Assembly (NCBI GenBank): GCA_030068145.1
Contig: JAPJBO010000006.1
Span: forward strand, 186,001 to 250,000
Direction of reading: 5' to 3'
Source of the DNA: Diplonema papillatum
Taxonomy: Eukaryota; Euglenozoa; Diplonemea; Diplonemida; Diplonemidae
Length of the DNA stretch: 64,000 bases
This document shows positions 1 to 10,558 of the stretch, piece after piece. The notes below the pieces were generated by a model. The model had not been told where the DNA came from, did not search any database, and was given only the letters and a program-made list of their open reading frames with translations. How positions within the stretch are numbered: the stretch's first letter is position 1; each line of letters starts with the position of its first letter. The position numbers and the translations under genes were made by a program.

Positions 1-3000
1 CTGAACACCCCTTCGAACCCCCCATTGCTCAGGTCCGCGATCCACGTCAGGTAGTGACTCGCGTCCAAGTGTGCGCGGAGTGCGTCGTTGGCGCCGATGG
101 AGGTGAGTTCGAGCTTCGCGTAGCCGAGTTCGCCGAGGACGTGGGTGACCACGACGTCCATCACTTTCATCTCCGCGAGCTCCAGCGCGCTGCGGCAGGC
201 GGACCACGTCACGCACCCCAGGTCGGCGGACACCGTGGGGTAATCGTTTTCGTGGACGTCGGCTTCAAGGGATCCGACGACGAGGGTAACGTCCCCTTCG
301 ATCTTGAACTCCTTCAGGTCCACTGAGCACTCCCCCAGTGTCGTGACCGTCTTGTCGGCGAGGATCTGCTCGAGCAGTTCGCTGTCGGTGTAGAGGAGGT
401 TCGCGGCTGTCTGGCACCGCGTGTTCGAGACGATCTTCGTGCCGTTGCGGCTCATGAGGATGCCCTCGAACGGATTGAGCACCGTTTTCGCGAGGAGGTC
501 CTGCCCGAGGGTGACGGTCAGCGTCGCCGCCGTGGCGCCCTGGGGAATCATCTGCGAGAGGACCATCGCGTCGGACTCGAGCACCCAGCGAAGCTCTTCG
601 CCGTCGCTTTTGGGTTCCCACGTGGCGCCCGTGATCTCCATTTCGGCCCCGTCCTCGTTCTGCATCAGGAACAGCCCGGTCGCGTTCCTCCACCGGATGT
701 TGCTCTCGTCGACCTGCATCGCGGAGGTCCCGTCGGTGTACAAGACGGCCGACACGACGCCCTTCAGCAGCTGCTGGTTGATGACCGCGACAAGCGGGTC
801 GGCCCGAGAGAAGGCGCCGAAGGCAAGCGGCGCCGACGCCGCGGCGGCGATCCGGGCCGCGGTGGCTTCGGCAAGCTCGAGCACGCGGAGCGTTTTTTCG
901 AAGATAAACCGCGCCTTGGCGCTGTAGTCGGCTTCGCGTAGGACGTCAACCTTCGACTCGCAGTACCCCAGCTCCGAGCACGTCGGGTCCTCCTCCAAGT
1001 CGATCTGCACCTTCTTCTCGTGCGACTGCGCAGCGACGAACGGTTCGACGACCACCAGCAGCCACTGTTCGTGCGTGACGTAGCTGATGTCGAATTCCGA
1101 TATCTTCCCGGAGAGGGACGGGAGGGAAACGCGGGGGAGCGTTTTGATCTCCGTCGGCGAATCGTCGGGGAGGTGCTGGATGGACTTCGTGAGCTCGTGT
1201 CCGTAGACACCCTGCATTTTGTTCGCGATGACGGTCGATTCGTGCCGGTTATCCTTCGAGACCAAGTAGATCAGCGTCTCGGCCGTCACGTCCATCTCGT
1301 CAAGCCGTGCGGACACCCCGGCGACGTCCCTGCCCGCGACGACGAGCACTGTCTTCGAGAGGGTGTTCGACCGGATGTTCCAGGCCTCGAATTGGATGTT
1401 CGGCGCCTGCATCGACTCCGGCGCCGCCGTCGCCCTCGCATCCGGCTGCACCAGGTGCAGCGCGCACGACGCGTCGCCTCCGTCGCCGAAGCACTCGTAC
1501 AGCCCGAACTGCTTGAAGGTGAACACATCGGCCCGTTTGTCGACGTCGCTCAGGGAGGTCAGACGGTAGACGGCCATGAATTGCGTCGTCGAGCCCTTCG
1601 GGTGCAGGACGATGTAGTTGGCCTCTGGGTACAGAGCGAGGTGGTACACCATGATTTGGCGGACGTCCGCCACGTGCGACTGCTGCTTCGCAAACGGCTT
1701 CTCCAGCAGCGCCGAGTCTTCGAGCTGCAGGCAGTCTTGGAGGCGCTCAGCATCGGCTTCGAGCTCTTCCTTGATGCCGAGGACCAGCTTCTTCCGGTAG
1801 AATTTGAGCTGGGGGGCCAGGTTCGCCTCGCATGCCGTCGTACCCAAGCAGTAGCTTTCTACCGGGGTGCGCACGATGACGATGCCAAGGCTCCCGACGG
1901 CAGGCTGCGGGTTGTGCCTCCACGTCGGCGAGAAGTGGGCGAGAGCGGCGGCGGTGAGCCGGCCGTGCTCCTTGGTGACGATGGACGAGCTCTCGAAGAA
2001 GTCCTGCATGTAGACCTCCGACCCGCTCATTCGGTACGACGGGTTGCCGTCCAAAAACGCGCCGACGCAGGCCAGCGCGTCGACCCGGTTCGGCATGTTC
2101 GCGTCGGACATGAGGCCTGACGGCGTCGCTATGATGACATCGTACCCGGAGCCGGCCGAGATCGCAGCCTGAGTCGCCTCGCTCGAGTCGACGCCCGCGA
2201 CGAGGACCCCCAGCACGTCTCCGGTCGCCGCGTCGAACACCGGGCGAACTGCGTTCAGCACGAGGGCTCCGTTGATCTTCTCCGGCGCCGCCCAGGCCCA
2301 CATGTCGGCGAAGTGCGTGCCCATTTTGTGCTGCTCCGCGACTGTGTGCCGGCCCTGGTTCTGCCAGCGCAGCCCGAACGCCTCCGTTCCCTTCAGCTCG
2401 GCCACCTTCCCGTCCGCCCCCCGAGCGAACCCGACGTACGTGTCCTTCCCGACGACCGCCGCGGCCCACAGCAGGCTGGGCGTGTTCTTCACGGCGGACT
2501 GCAGCGCCGCCCGGAACTTGCTGTTCCCCGCGTCGAACGCCAGCAACCCGGCGCGGATGTAGCCGTGGGTCAGCAGCACCGAGCGCCGTGCGGTGTCGAC
2601 GTGGTCGGACCACGTGTCCACTACGTCCATGAGCACCTGGTCCCGCGTCGAAAGCGAGATCAACGAGTTGCTGCAGTCGATGCACGTGCCGTCCTCGTTG
2701 AGCGTCGGCTCGCCGAACTCCTCGTACGCGGACTCGAACTTGTGGCGGACGACGACCAGGAACCAGTTTTTGATGTCGGGATCGATGTACCGACGGTAGT
2801 CGGCGTAGTACTCCCCGACGTGTTTCGTGTGGACGAACTTATCACTCACCCGGATCCTGTCGCGCGATGATATCGCGAGGGCAGTGGTGCGGATGGCAGG
2901 ATCCACCAGAGTGTTGGTCACCTTGATGTAGTGCGCACGCTGGCTCTGCTTCGTGGCGACGATGAGCCTCAGGCCGGTGTCCACGATGTAAACGGTGGTG

Positions 3001-5108
3001 TCCGTCGCAGCGACGTGCCCCTGCAGCACGTCCCGCACGACGTGGTGGTCGATCCCCACGTTGATCACGAGCTTCGTGCTCCGCCTCTGCAGCCCCCAAC
3101 TCTGCCCCCAGCTCTTCTTCGGAATGTAGTTGTACGCCTTCATCAGCGGCCGCACCCTCGAGTCCCCCTGCACGCTCCTGAGGAACCCCCAGTCCACCTG
3201 CAGCGAGTCGCCGTCGACCGGCGTGTCCTCACCCCCCGGTACCACGAGATACTCAACCGCTGAAAAGCACTTCTCGTCCTTGCACTTCAGGTACGTGATG
3301 CTTCCATCCGGCTTCCTTTGGTAGGCGACGAGCTTCATCGCGGCGTAGTCTGCGATGTGGATGTAGGTGATCATTTCGAGGTCGCGAAGCTTTTCGTAGA
3401 CGTAGTTCGAGTGGAGGATGCTGCCCGGCTTCGTCTTTTCGTCCAAGAAGATGTAGTTGACGGCCTCCTTCCCGTACGAGAACCGGTGCCGGATGGCCCC
3501 GTGGAGCGCGTTGATTTGGTTCACCCGCCAGTCCATGACGGCGCCGCTCGCGGCGGCCTTGCACCCGACATTCGTGAAGCAGTCCCTCGTCGTGGATTTG
3601 ATCGGCTCCGGGTAGCTGGAGGTCGGCAGCATGTGGACGATGGTCCAATCGAGCCGGTGCGCCCGCGACCCCGCGAGAAGCTCCCGGATCCGGTTGGTCG
3701 TGGTAAGCTCGACGGACCAGTCGGTCGTCACGTGCTCGGTGCGGCCGCGTTCGTCCTTTTTGTTGACCGACGTCCGAATTTCGAGGGCCTTGACCCGGGT
3801 CAGCTCTTCGAACTCGACGTCCCGCGCGACGGGAGCCAAAATGCTCGGGAACTCCGCGATCAGCTTCGCGGCGGCTTGCGCGATCTCCGGGAATGACCGG
3901 ATCTCGGTCGCCCGTTGGAGGTCGCCGCCTTGCGAGGTGACGCGGTTCGACGCCACCAAGTCGCCGTTCGGCGCTATCAGGAACAGGACTGCTTTGCTGT
4001 CGAGCTGCAGGTCGTCCATGACGTCGGACATCAATCCGTTCAGGTAGAAATCGACTCCGATAACCGCGCGGCGGCCGTCGAGGTCGATCTGCCGCAGCAG
4101 CGACATGCCCACTTCGTTCACCTCCGGCGGCGAGAACTTGTACAGCCCGCTCCAACCCCACGAAAACCCTTCGGTCGTCCCCGTTTCGTACCACTCCCGC
4201 GACTTCAACGACCACGTTGTGTCCGTCTTCGAAAGCTTCGCCGGGCGACCATCCGAATGTGTCGTCCAGAACTGCATCCCTGACGAGTCGCCGTATGTGT
4301 ACAGCCTGCCCGACCGCGACGATCCGTGAGCTTCGCCCTTGTCAACTTTGTACCCGATGAACACGGGTTCGGGGTTCTCGGTCGCGAAGTACACCCACAG
4401 CAGCTCCTTCTCCGCGCCCTGCTCTCCGAACAGGTGCTTGAGGAGCGATTTGTTCGCGTCGTAGGCCTGCGTCGCGCCGGAAGCGGCGACGCCGGCGAAG
4501 TCGACGATCTTGAGGTTGTGCGACGACTCGAGAAGCGCCGCGAGCCGCGGCGCTCGGGCCAGCGGTCCGGACAGGCCCTCGACGACCTGGGCGATCGCCA
4601 GGCCTTCCGCCGCCGCTAGAACGCCTCTGAGCTCGCTGGTGCAGGCGCTGGTGCATTGGAACCGGGGGTCGTTTTCGATGTCGAGGTGCTGCACCTTCCC
4701 GCAGTGCGACGAGTCCACGACCGGCTGCTCCACGTCTAGGTCGATTTCGCTGAGTGCGTCGTCTTCCGCGAGCTCTTCGATGACGCGGATGTTTGCGTCG
4801 AGCATCTGCCGCAGGGTCGACGCCGCTTCGCCCGCCAAGTGGCCCATGGTCATGGATTCGGCCTGCTGGGCGGAACTGGTGCAGATGGCCGCCGGGACGT
4901 CACCGACGGAGCACGTCGCGTTGGTTTTCGCGTCTTCGGCATCCTCGAGGCCGAGCTCGCTGGCGACACGGACCATGGTCCGCAGCGTCCTCTCGCCCGC
5001 GAGCGCCGTCTCCTGCCCGAAGCTCCGCAGCAGCTTCACGGCCGGATCCTCCGCCGCGGCGCCGGCGGCCGCCAGCAGCAGCAGCAGCGCGGCTGAGCTC
5101 CCGCGCAT
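1..5108 (-). CDS. multi-Cache-domain secreted or membrane sensor protein, 3' end outside window
   Basis: One reading frame is open on the minus strand from the ATG at 5108-5106 to the window edge (about 1,702 codons, no stop), so the C-terminus is missing. Residues 1-19 look like a signal peptide (MRGSS, then a Leu/Ala run ending AAAED). Around residue 300 comes a Cache signature: SREWYET, then GWSGLYKF, then RRAVIGVDFYLNGLM. Further modules end in the usual Trp plus hydrophobic strand: LDWTIVHMLP near residue 489, NWFLVVVRHK near 781 and QWLLVVVEP near 1350. A Cache-like stretch (GDVLGVLVAGVDSS) lies near 950. Cache domains bind small extracellular ligands and usually sit before a membrane segment and a signalling domain; that part would lie left of the window, so the output is unknown. 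No intron is needed over 5.1 kb. The 5' end and upstream DNA are copied several times just upstream. Confidence 0.8.
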   Translation of the reverse strand, partial: MRGSSAALLLLLAAAGAAAEDPAVKLLRSFGQETALAGERTLRTMVRVASELGLEDAEDAKTNATCSVGDVPAAICTSSAQQAESMTMGHLAGEAASTLRQMLDANIRVIEELAEDDALSEIDLDVEQPVVDSSHCGKVQHLDIENDPRFQCTSACTSELRGVLAAAEGLAIAQVVEGLSGPLARAPRLAALLESSHNLKIVDFAGVAASGATQAYDANKSLLKHLFGEQGAEKELLWVYFATENPEPVFIGYKVDKGEAHGSSRSGRLYTYGDSSGMQFWTTHSDGRPAKLSKTDTTWSLKSREWYETGTTEGFSWGWSGLYKFSPPEVNEVGMSLLRQIDLDGRRAVIGVDFYLNGLMSDVMDDLQLDSKAVLFLIAPNGDLVASNRVTSQGGDLQRATEIRSFPEIAQAAAKLIAEFPSILAPVARDVEFEELTRVKALEIRTSVNKKDERGRTEHVTTDWSVELTTTNRIRELLAGSRAHRLDWTIVHMLPTSSYPEPIKSTTRDCFTNVGCKAAASGAVMDWRVNQINALHGAIRHRFSYGKEAVNYIFLDEKTKPGSILHSNYVYEKLRDLEMITYIHIADYAAMKLVAYQRKPDGSITYLKCKDEKCFSAVEYLVVPGGEDTPVDGDSLQVDWGFLRSVQGDSRVRPLMKAYNYIPKKSWGQSWGLQRRSTKLVINVGIDHHVVRDVLQGHVAATDTTVYIVDTGLRLIVATKQSQRAHYIKVTNTLVDPAIRTTALAISSRDRIRVSDKFVHTKHVGEYYADYRRYIDPDIKNWFLVVVRHKFESAYEEFGEPTLNEDGTCIDCSNSLISLSTRDQVLMDVVDTWSDHVDTARRSVLLTHGYIRAGLLAFDAGNSKFRAALQSAVKNTPSLLWAAAVVGKDTYVGFARGADGKVAELKGTEAFGLRWQNQGRHTVAEQHKMGTHFADMWAWAAPEKINGALVLNAVRPVFDAATGDVLGVLVAGVDSSEATQAAISAGSGYDVIIATPSGLMSDANMPNRVDALACVGAFLDGNPSYRMSGSEVYMQDFFESSSIVTKEHGRLTAAALAHFSPTWRHNPQPAVGSLGIVIVRTPVESYCLGTTACEANLAPQLKFYRKKLVLGIKEELEADAERLQDCLQLEDSALLEKPFAKQQSHVADVRQIMVYHLALYPEANYIVLHPKGSTTQFMAVYRLTSLSDVDKRADVFTFKQFGLYECFGDGGDASCALHLVQPDARATAAPESMQAPNIQFEAWNIRSNTLSKTVLVVAGRDVAGVSARLDEMDVTAETLIYLVSKDNRHESTVIANKMQGVYGHELTKSIQHLPDDSPTEIKTLPRVSLPSLSGKISEFDISYVTHEQWLLVVVEPFVAAQSHEKKVQIDLEEDPTCSELGYCESKVDVLREADYSAKARFIFEKTLRVLELAEATAARIAAAASAPLAFGAFSRADPLVAVINQQLLKGVVSAVLYTDGTSAMQVDESNIRWRNATGLFLMQNEDGAEMEITGATWEPKSDGEELRWVLESDAMVLSQMIPQGATAATLTVTLGQDLLAKTVLNPFEGILMSRNGTKIVSNTRCQTAANLLYTDSELLEQILADKTVTTLGECSVDLKEFKIEGDVTLVVGSLEADVHENDYPTVSADLGCVTWSACRSALELAEMKVMDVVVTHVLGELGYAKLELTSIGANDALRAHLDASHYLTWIADLSNGGFEGVF

Positions 5109-5221
5109 CGTCGCGACGCGATGTTTTTTGTTCTGCGTCAATTCGGGTATATTTGTCTTCCCCCCCCTTTTTTTTCACCCCTCCTAAGTTTGTATTACAG
5201 TGTAAGTTAGCTGTAAGTGCA

Positions 5222-6400
5222 TGGAAAGTAGTTTGATAGTCCACCGCGGGCTTGCGCCTGGCAAGAGCCTCTTTCTAACGAGCTCGGAGGAGATAAACTT
5301 TTTTAGACTTCCTTGTCTCCTCTTCTCCTGCGCGAAGCTCCAGCAGTTTCACGGCCGGATCCTCCGCTGTTGCTAGCGAGCTCGGAGTGGATAAACCTTT
5401 TTAGATGCTCGGCTGGAAGCGCGCTGGTCCATTTTCTTCGTGCTCGTGCGTCGATTCGGGTATATTAACAGCGTGTTGGTAGCTGCAACAATTTCGGTGC
5501 TCCCAGATTCGCACCGTGTATGCGCATGGAAAGTGGTTTGATAGTCCATCGCGGGCTTGCGCCTCGCTAGAGCCTGTATCTAACGAGCTCGGAGTAGATA
5601 AACCTTTTTAGACGTCCTCGTCCCCTCTTCTCCTGCGCGAAGCTCCAGCAGTTTCACGGCCGGATCCTCCGCTGTTTCTAGCGAGCTCGGAGTGGATAAA
5701 CCTTTTTAGACTTCCTCGTCTCCTCTTCTCCTGCCCGAAGCTCCGCAGCAGCTTCACGGCCGGATCCTCCGCCGCCGCCTGGCGGCCGCCAGCAGCAGCA
5801 GCGCCGTCGCAACGCGATGCTCGGCTGGAAGCGCGCTGGTCCATTTTCTTCGTGCTCTTGCGTCAATTCGGGTTTATTAACAGCGTGTTGGTAGCTGCAA
5901 CAATTTCGGTGCTCCCAGATTCGCACCGTGTAAGTGCATGGAAAGTAGTTTGGTAGTCCATCGCGGGCTTGCGCCTCGCTAGAGCCTGTTTCTAACGAGC
6001 TCGGAGTAGATAAACCTTTTTAGACTTCCTCGTCTCCTCGTCTCCTCTTCTCCTGCGCGAAGCTCCGCAGCAGCTTCGCGGCCAAATCCTCCGCCGCTGC
6101 CCCGGCGGCCGCCAGCAGCAGCAGCGCCGTCGCGACGCGATGCTCGGCTGGAAGCGCGCTGGTCCATTTTCTTCGTGCTCGTGCGTCTATTCAGGTATAT
6201 TAACAGCGTGTTGGTAGCTGCAACAATTTCGGTGCTCCCAGATTCGCACCGTGTAAGTGCATGGAAAGTAGTTTGATAGTCCATCGCGGGCTTGCGCCGG
6301 GCAAAAGTAAAAAAGCCTAACGAGCTCGAGTAGAGAAACCTTTTTAAGACTTCCTCGTCTTCCAGCCCGCAGCTCCTCGGCAGCTTCATAGCCGGATCCT
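5222..6400 (-). repeat. degenerate tandem copies of the 5' end and upstream region of the Cache gene
   Basis: A unit of roughly 310-410 bp recurs. The marker tggaaagt(a/g)gtttg(a/g)tag occurs at about 5222, 5527, 5938 and 6261. Sequence matching Cache codons about 15-35 (on the plus strand gaagctccgcagcagcttca or variants) recurs near 5331, 5638, 5738, 6058 and 6366. The copy at 5738-5820 retains most of the signal-peptide coding region but not the original ATG. Short reading frames run through the copies (for example 5608-5844, minus) and end after a few dozen residues, so I read them as broken duplicates rather than genes. Confidence 0.75.
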
Positions 6401-6461
6401 CCGCCGCACACAGGATGCGCGTATGCATACGTTTCCTTAGATGGTGTACGTAGCAGCAGCA

Positions 6462-6870
6462 ACGTATGTGTATGTATGCACACACCAACAAGCAGTAGGA
6501 GTATGTACTGCTATCCTCTACCGTATGGTATGTGGTACACGGTGCATGTAGCAGCAGCAACGTATGTGTATGCATGCACACACCAACAAGCAGTAGGAGT
6601 ATGTACTGCTATCCTCTACCGTATGGTATGTGGTACACGGTGCACGTAGCAGCAGCAACGTATGTGTATGCATGCACACACCAACAAGCAGTAGGAGTAT
6701 GTACTGCTATCCTCTACCGTATGGTATGTGGTACACGGTGCACGTAGCAGCAGCAACGTATGTGTATGCATGCACACACCAACAAGCAGTAGGAGTATGT
6801 ACTGCTATCCTCTACCGTATGGTATGTGGTACACGGTGCACGTAGCAGCAGCAACGTATGTGTAGGCATA
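6462..6870. repeat. 98-bp tandem repeat, four full units plus a partial one
   Basis: Units begin with acgtatgtgt at 6462, 6560, 6658, 6756 and 6854, an exact 98-bp period, and are almost identical. Each holds the segments cacacaccaacaagcagtag, tatcctctaccgtatggtat and cacggtgcacgtagcagcag. The period is not a multiple of three, so the open frames seen through it are a by-product. The near identity means recent expansion. Confidence 0.95.
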
Positions 6871-9537
6871 CACAGCACCTCCACACCACGAGGAGGACAC
6901 GCAGCGGTCATCCGCGTTTTGCTCAGAACAGGAGGAAACGTAGCAAAAAAAAGAAAAAGCAAGGGCTAAACCACAGAACACGGGCGATTTGGTCAGAACG
7001 AATAGCGGCGTCAGCGCCCGACATCCGGGGCGTTATACCGTGTAATAGACGAGAGGACGATTATATATATTGGCGCATTGCCGGTAGCGCAAGAACGCAA
7101 CCGTGAGTTCCGAGAGCAAGAGGGGGGAAGCATGCCAGCATGCATCCCTCCTCCCTCCTAGGATGGCAAGTAAACGACACGTTTCCCGTTTCCGTTTCCA
7201 AACTTTCAAGGGACACTGTGTTTCCATTGTAAAGGGCTGCTGCGCCGTGCTCGTGGAAGTGCGGAGCCAAGGAGACGTTTCCGTTTCTGTTTCCGCGTTC
7301 GGAAAAAATGAGTATGGCGCTTTCTTGTTTGTGCACACTAGCGGAACTCACCTGCTTTGGTAAGTTTCGTGTAGTACGCTGCTAACTACTAATTCTTAGT
7401 ACCAACGATGCATTGTTAACACAAAACAGCAGATGGAAACGCGTTTACGTGACATCATCGCCGCCCCCTGGCCCCATAAGTTCTGGGCACTGGGTGTATT
7501 TGGAAAACGCAGCTCCGCTTGTCCACCCTTGACGAATGACGGCTTTTCCCAGTAGGTCGGGACGACAAGAAAAAATCTCATTTAGCCTATTCGTCTTTTA
7601 CAAGAGGAAGCACTTGGCTACCTCTTGATCCTGATCTCTCAGCGTCGACAAGCAGGGCAGACAAAGATAGCCCAAAGAAATTCAGGTTGCCCACAATTTG
7701 GGGGAGGGGATGGGGTCGCCACCGACATCCAACAAAGCAAGGGCGCCAGGAGCTACGTCAAGCAGTTTAAAAGAAAAAGAAAGAGACAGAAAAAAGAGTG
7801 AGACAGTCAATCAGGCACCAGCGACCCCCGTCGACAGGCATCGTTTCCGGCGGCAAGCCCTTTTCTCTCTTCTCGTCGCACGGCCCTCTCGTCGCACGGC
7901 CTCCTTATGAAGGCCGTTGTCATCGTGCGTGGAGTCTACATGGGCTGGAGATCCCATTTCATTGCATCGAGCCGCACCGTTTTCCGCTAAGGGTCCAAGC
8001 TTTCTGCTCACGTGTCGACGCATGGAGACTACGGAGAGATCTCGTTTGTCTTTACAACAGCTTTACTGTTACTGACCACTTTCTCCAGACCGAAAGCGCC
8101 AAACAGGAAGTCCGCAGAGACCATTTCCTGCTGCACGGCCTCTCACTGACCGTTTTTCGGTAGCCCGAAGGTACCGTTCTACATCGATCGAGCCATCACG
8201 CCGCACTTTTCGTTGGAGACGCAACAACACTCGTTTGAGAGGCATCCAACCACCCAACGCGGCGGAAATGTTCCCCTCCGAAGTACAGCAGTGCTACCAA
8301 GAGCAAAAAAGCGCCAAGAAACCCGCCAAGAAACGCGTCCGCAGCATTGCGTGCCGCTGCACTACCCTCGGGGAACCTGACAGACGACTCGTGGATCCAC
8401 CCCCATCGCGTTGACCGGACCTCGCCTCTTCCGAGTCAATTGCGCTGTATTCAAGCCCGATCGGTACATCTTGTCCAGAGCCAGCCACGCGGCAAGGTGT
8501 TGCCTTGCAGCGCACGGCCTATACGGGTTACTTCTTGAGGCACGAAAAGAGCATTCGTCGAACTGGGTTGTCGTGCAAACCGGGGAACCCTGACGTAAAA
8601 GGCATCTTGGAAGATCTTCACATTTTGACGGACGACGAAGAGTAGCTACGAAGCGGAGTTGGCTAGAGCATCGACGGGGAAGGCAGGTGTTTCTTCTCCT
8701 CTGCTTCTTCTCGGCATGTGTGAACGTGTGAGCAACGTTGTTTTCAGACAGGGCCCATGGCACCCCCGTACAGTGCTACTGGTTTGTCGTATGTTTGAGG
8801 TGTTAGAGTGCCTGCCTCCCCCATGAGCAGGAAGCCGAGCTGAACGGCACACACGCCAGACGCATAGTTCTCAAAGCGTGTCACAGGCCCACCTGCCAGT
8901 AGTCCAGCCCAGTACATTGCTACTACCATTTGTGCGATCCCCTGCCGCCTCGGAGCTGCTCAGGAGCATCACGGTGTAGCTTGGCTAGTTCTTCTTCTTG
9001 CCGCGCTTCCGGTTACCCCGTTTTCTGCCTGCACCTGTGAGGAAAGGTGTTTCGAACCTTGAGCTGGGGAGGAGGCAACGCAAGAACGTGGTCGGAGCAC
9101 GTGCCCAACATATGGCCGAAGTGGAGAAGGTTTTCGTGTCGAGGAGCAATTGGACATGTCTGAGGCAAATGTGGGATCGCCTCAAAAAGCTTGCTCGAAC
9201 GTGCACAGGATTGTCACAAGGTAATGTGTGAGAATTCCACAAACCCGGATGCACCGATCTTATGTCACAAGGGAATGTGCGAACGTTCCGTAAACCCGGA
9301 TGCACAGATCTTAAAGCCACCGACGTCCGGGCGCAGACACCACATCGAGGCGCGCTCGGCGTTCGAAGAGGTGATCAGGCCGAGTGTAAAAGACTTGCTG
9401 GTGTCCGCCCTTTTTCATAGACCGTGACCCCGCGAACGACAGTGGCAGGCAATGCTATTGGCAGATCCGGAAGACAAGAATGGAACCCGAAAGACTGTGA
9501 TACACAACGTGATGGGACCGCGATACGCAGCGGCAGT
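6871..9537. other. intergenic stretch, no supported gene
   Basis: Only short frames without recognisable domains or consistent codon bias occur here. I see no RNA gene and no repeat with clear boundaries, apart from a 30-bp similarity (aattcttagt.ccaac.atg) between 7391 and 15543. Confidence 0.6.
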
Positions 9538-9801
9538 TTAACCACTTAAGGACGAACTACCACTATAGGGGTAGTTAACTCAAAAAAGTTCGCGGGTGTC
9601 AAGTTCGCGGGTGAGAGGCCAAAGAATGGTCGAGAGTGGTCGCCGTTTGCTTTATTGGAAAGATCTGACACAAATCTTTGAAATGCGTTCTTCGTCGGGC
9701 AGAAATCCTGCTCCGAGCTCTCAACGGATACCTGAGGTTTGCTATGGAGCCCGCCCTTTTCCCAAATTAACTCTCCCCCCCCTCCGTCCTTAAGTGGTTA
9801 A
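9538..9801. mobile_element. short TIR element with TTAA ends (piggyBac-type MITE candidate)
   Basis: The 17-bp perfect inverted repeat TTAACCACTTAAGGACG occupies 9538-9554 and, inverted, 9785-9801. The element is 264 bp long and has no coding capacity. If the outer TTAA on each side is the target duplication, the inverted repeat starts CCACTTAAGGACG, which fits the TTAA target and C-rich tips of piggyBac-type elements. Classification rests on the termini only; chance is unlikely for 17 bp at this spacing. Confidence 0.7.
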
Positions 9802-10212
9802 CTTAGTTGAGGTTAGAATGCAGAATATGTGAAGCGATGGCCTGCAATAGCCACTGGATTACTACCTCTTCGATCGATGCAGCGGCAGTTTAAGTTAAAA
9901 TGCCAATAATTTACGGCGATAATCTGCAGCGGCAGACAATCGGTCCAGTTCCCGAAAACAGCGGTGGACCGGCTTGCAAATGAACACCCGGAGGGCGGAC
10001 GGAAACGACATGCCGTCGTTTTTGCTCAGTGGCCGTCGTTTTTGCTCAGTGGATCCAGCATTCGCGCCGGTGCTCACCGTGCTGGTGCTTCGCAGAAGAG
10101 GAGCCCGGCTTTTCACTTTACTAGACTTTCGAGTTTAAGGTGTAGGTCAACAGTTGACAGGAAAGGCGGGTTTGGGGTTCGTAGTAGAAGAAATGCGTAG
10201 TTTTGTTGTATT

Positions 10213-10463
10213 ACACGGTAAACTCCAGCAACTTTTGCTCAAGTGAAACCAGACTCTCCAAAAGCGGGTGTGCCACGCCCGGAAATAGGGTGTGAAATGG
10301 AGTGTGCATACCCTATTTCCGGGTGTGGCCGGACTTTAGCTCGAGCAAAAGTTGCTGGAGTTCACCGTGCAATAGAGTGTGCACACCCTATTTCCGGGTG
10401 TGGTCACACCCGCACTTGAGGCCGGACTTTAGGTCGAGCAAAAGTTGCTGGAGTTCACCGTGT
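10213..10463. mobile_element. MITE-like element with 28-bp terminal inverted repeats
   Basis: The left end (10213-10240) begins ACACGGTAAACTCCAGCAAC; the right end (10436-10463) is its inverted copy with one mismatch over 28 bp. An extra inner copy of the right-end motif lies at about 10342-10368, and the segment caccctatttccgggtgtgg is also repeated inside, so the right part looks duplicated. No coding capacity. The tips start ACACGGTG-like, as do the CACTAGT-rich elements at 32848 and 36210. Confidence 0.7.
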
Positions 10464-10558
10464 ACTTTACTTGATAGTTGTCGACAACTTGTTTTGTGTT
10501 GAGGTGTCATTCAGATGTAAATCTAAGCTCGTCAAATTTTGTTAAGCATTGAGTTCTT

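Noticed and set aside
1020-2120. Long plus-strand open frame of 366 codons opposite the Cache gene
   Set aside because: It is rich in Arg/Val/Asp in the pattern of an antisense GC-rich frame, has no domain, and lies opposite a continuous minus-strand frame with clear Cache motifs.
7103-9427. Several open frames of 60-130 codons on both strands
   Set aside because: No conserved motifs, no consistent frame and overlapping opposite-strand frames; nothing separates them from chance.
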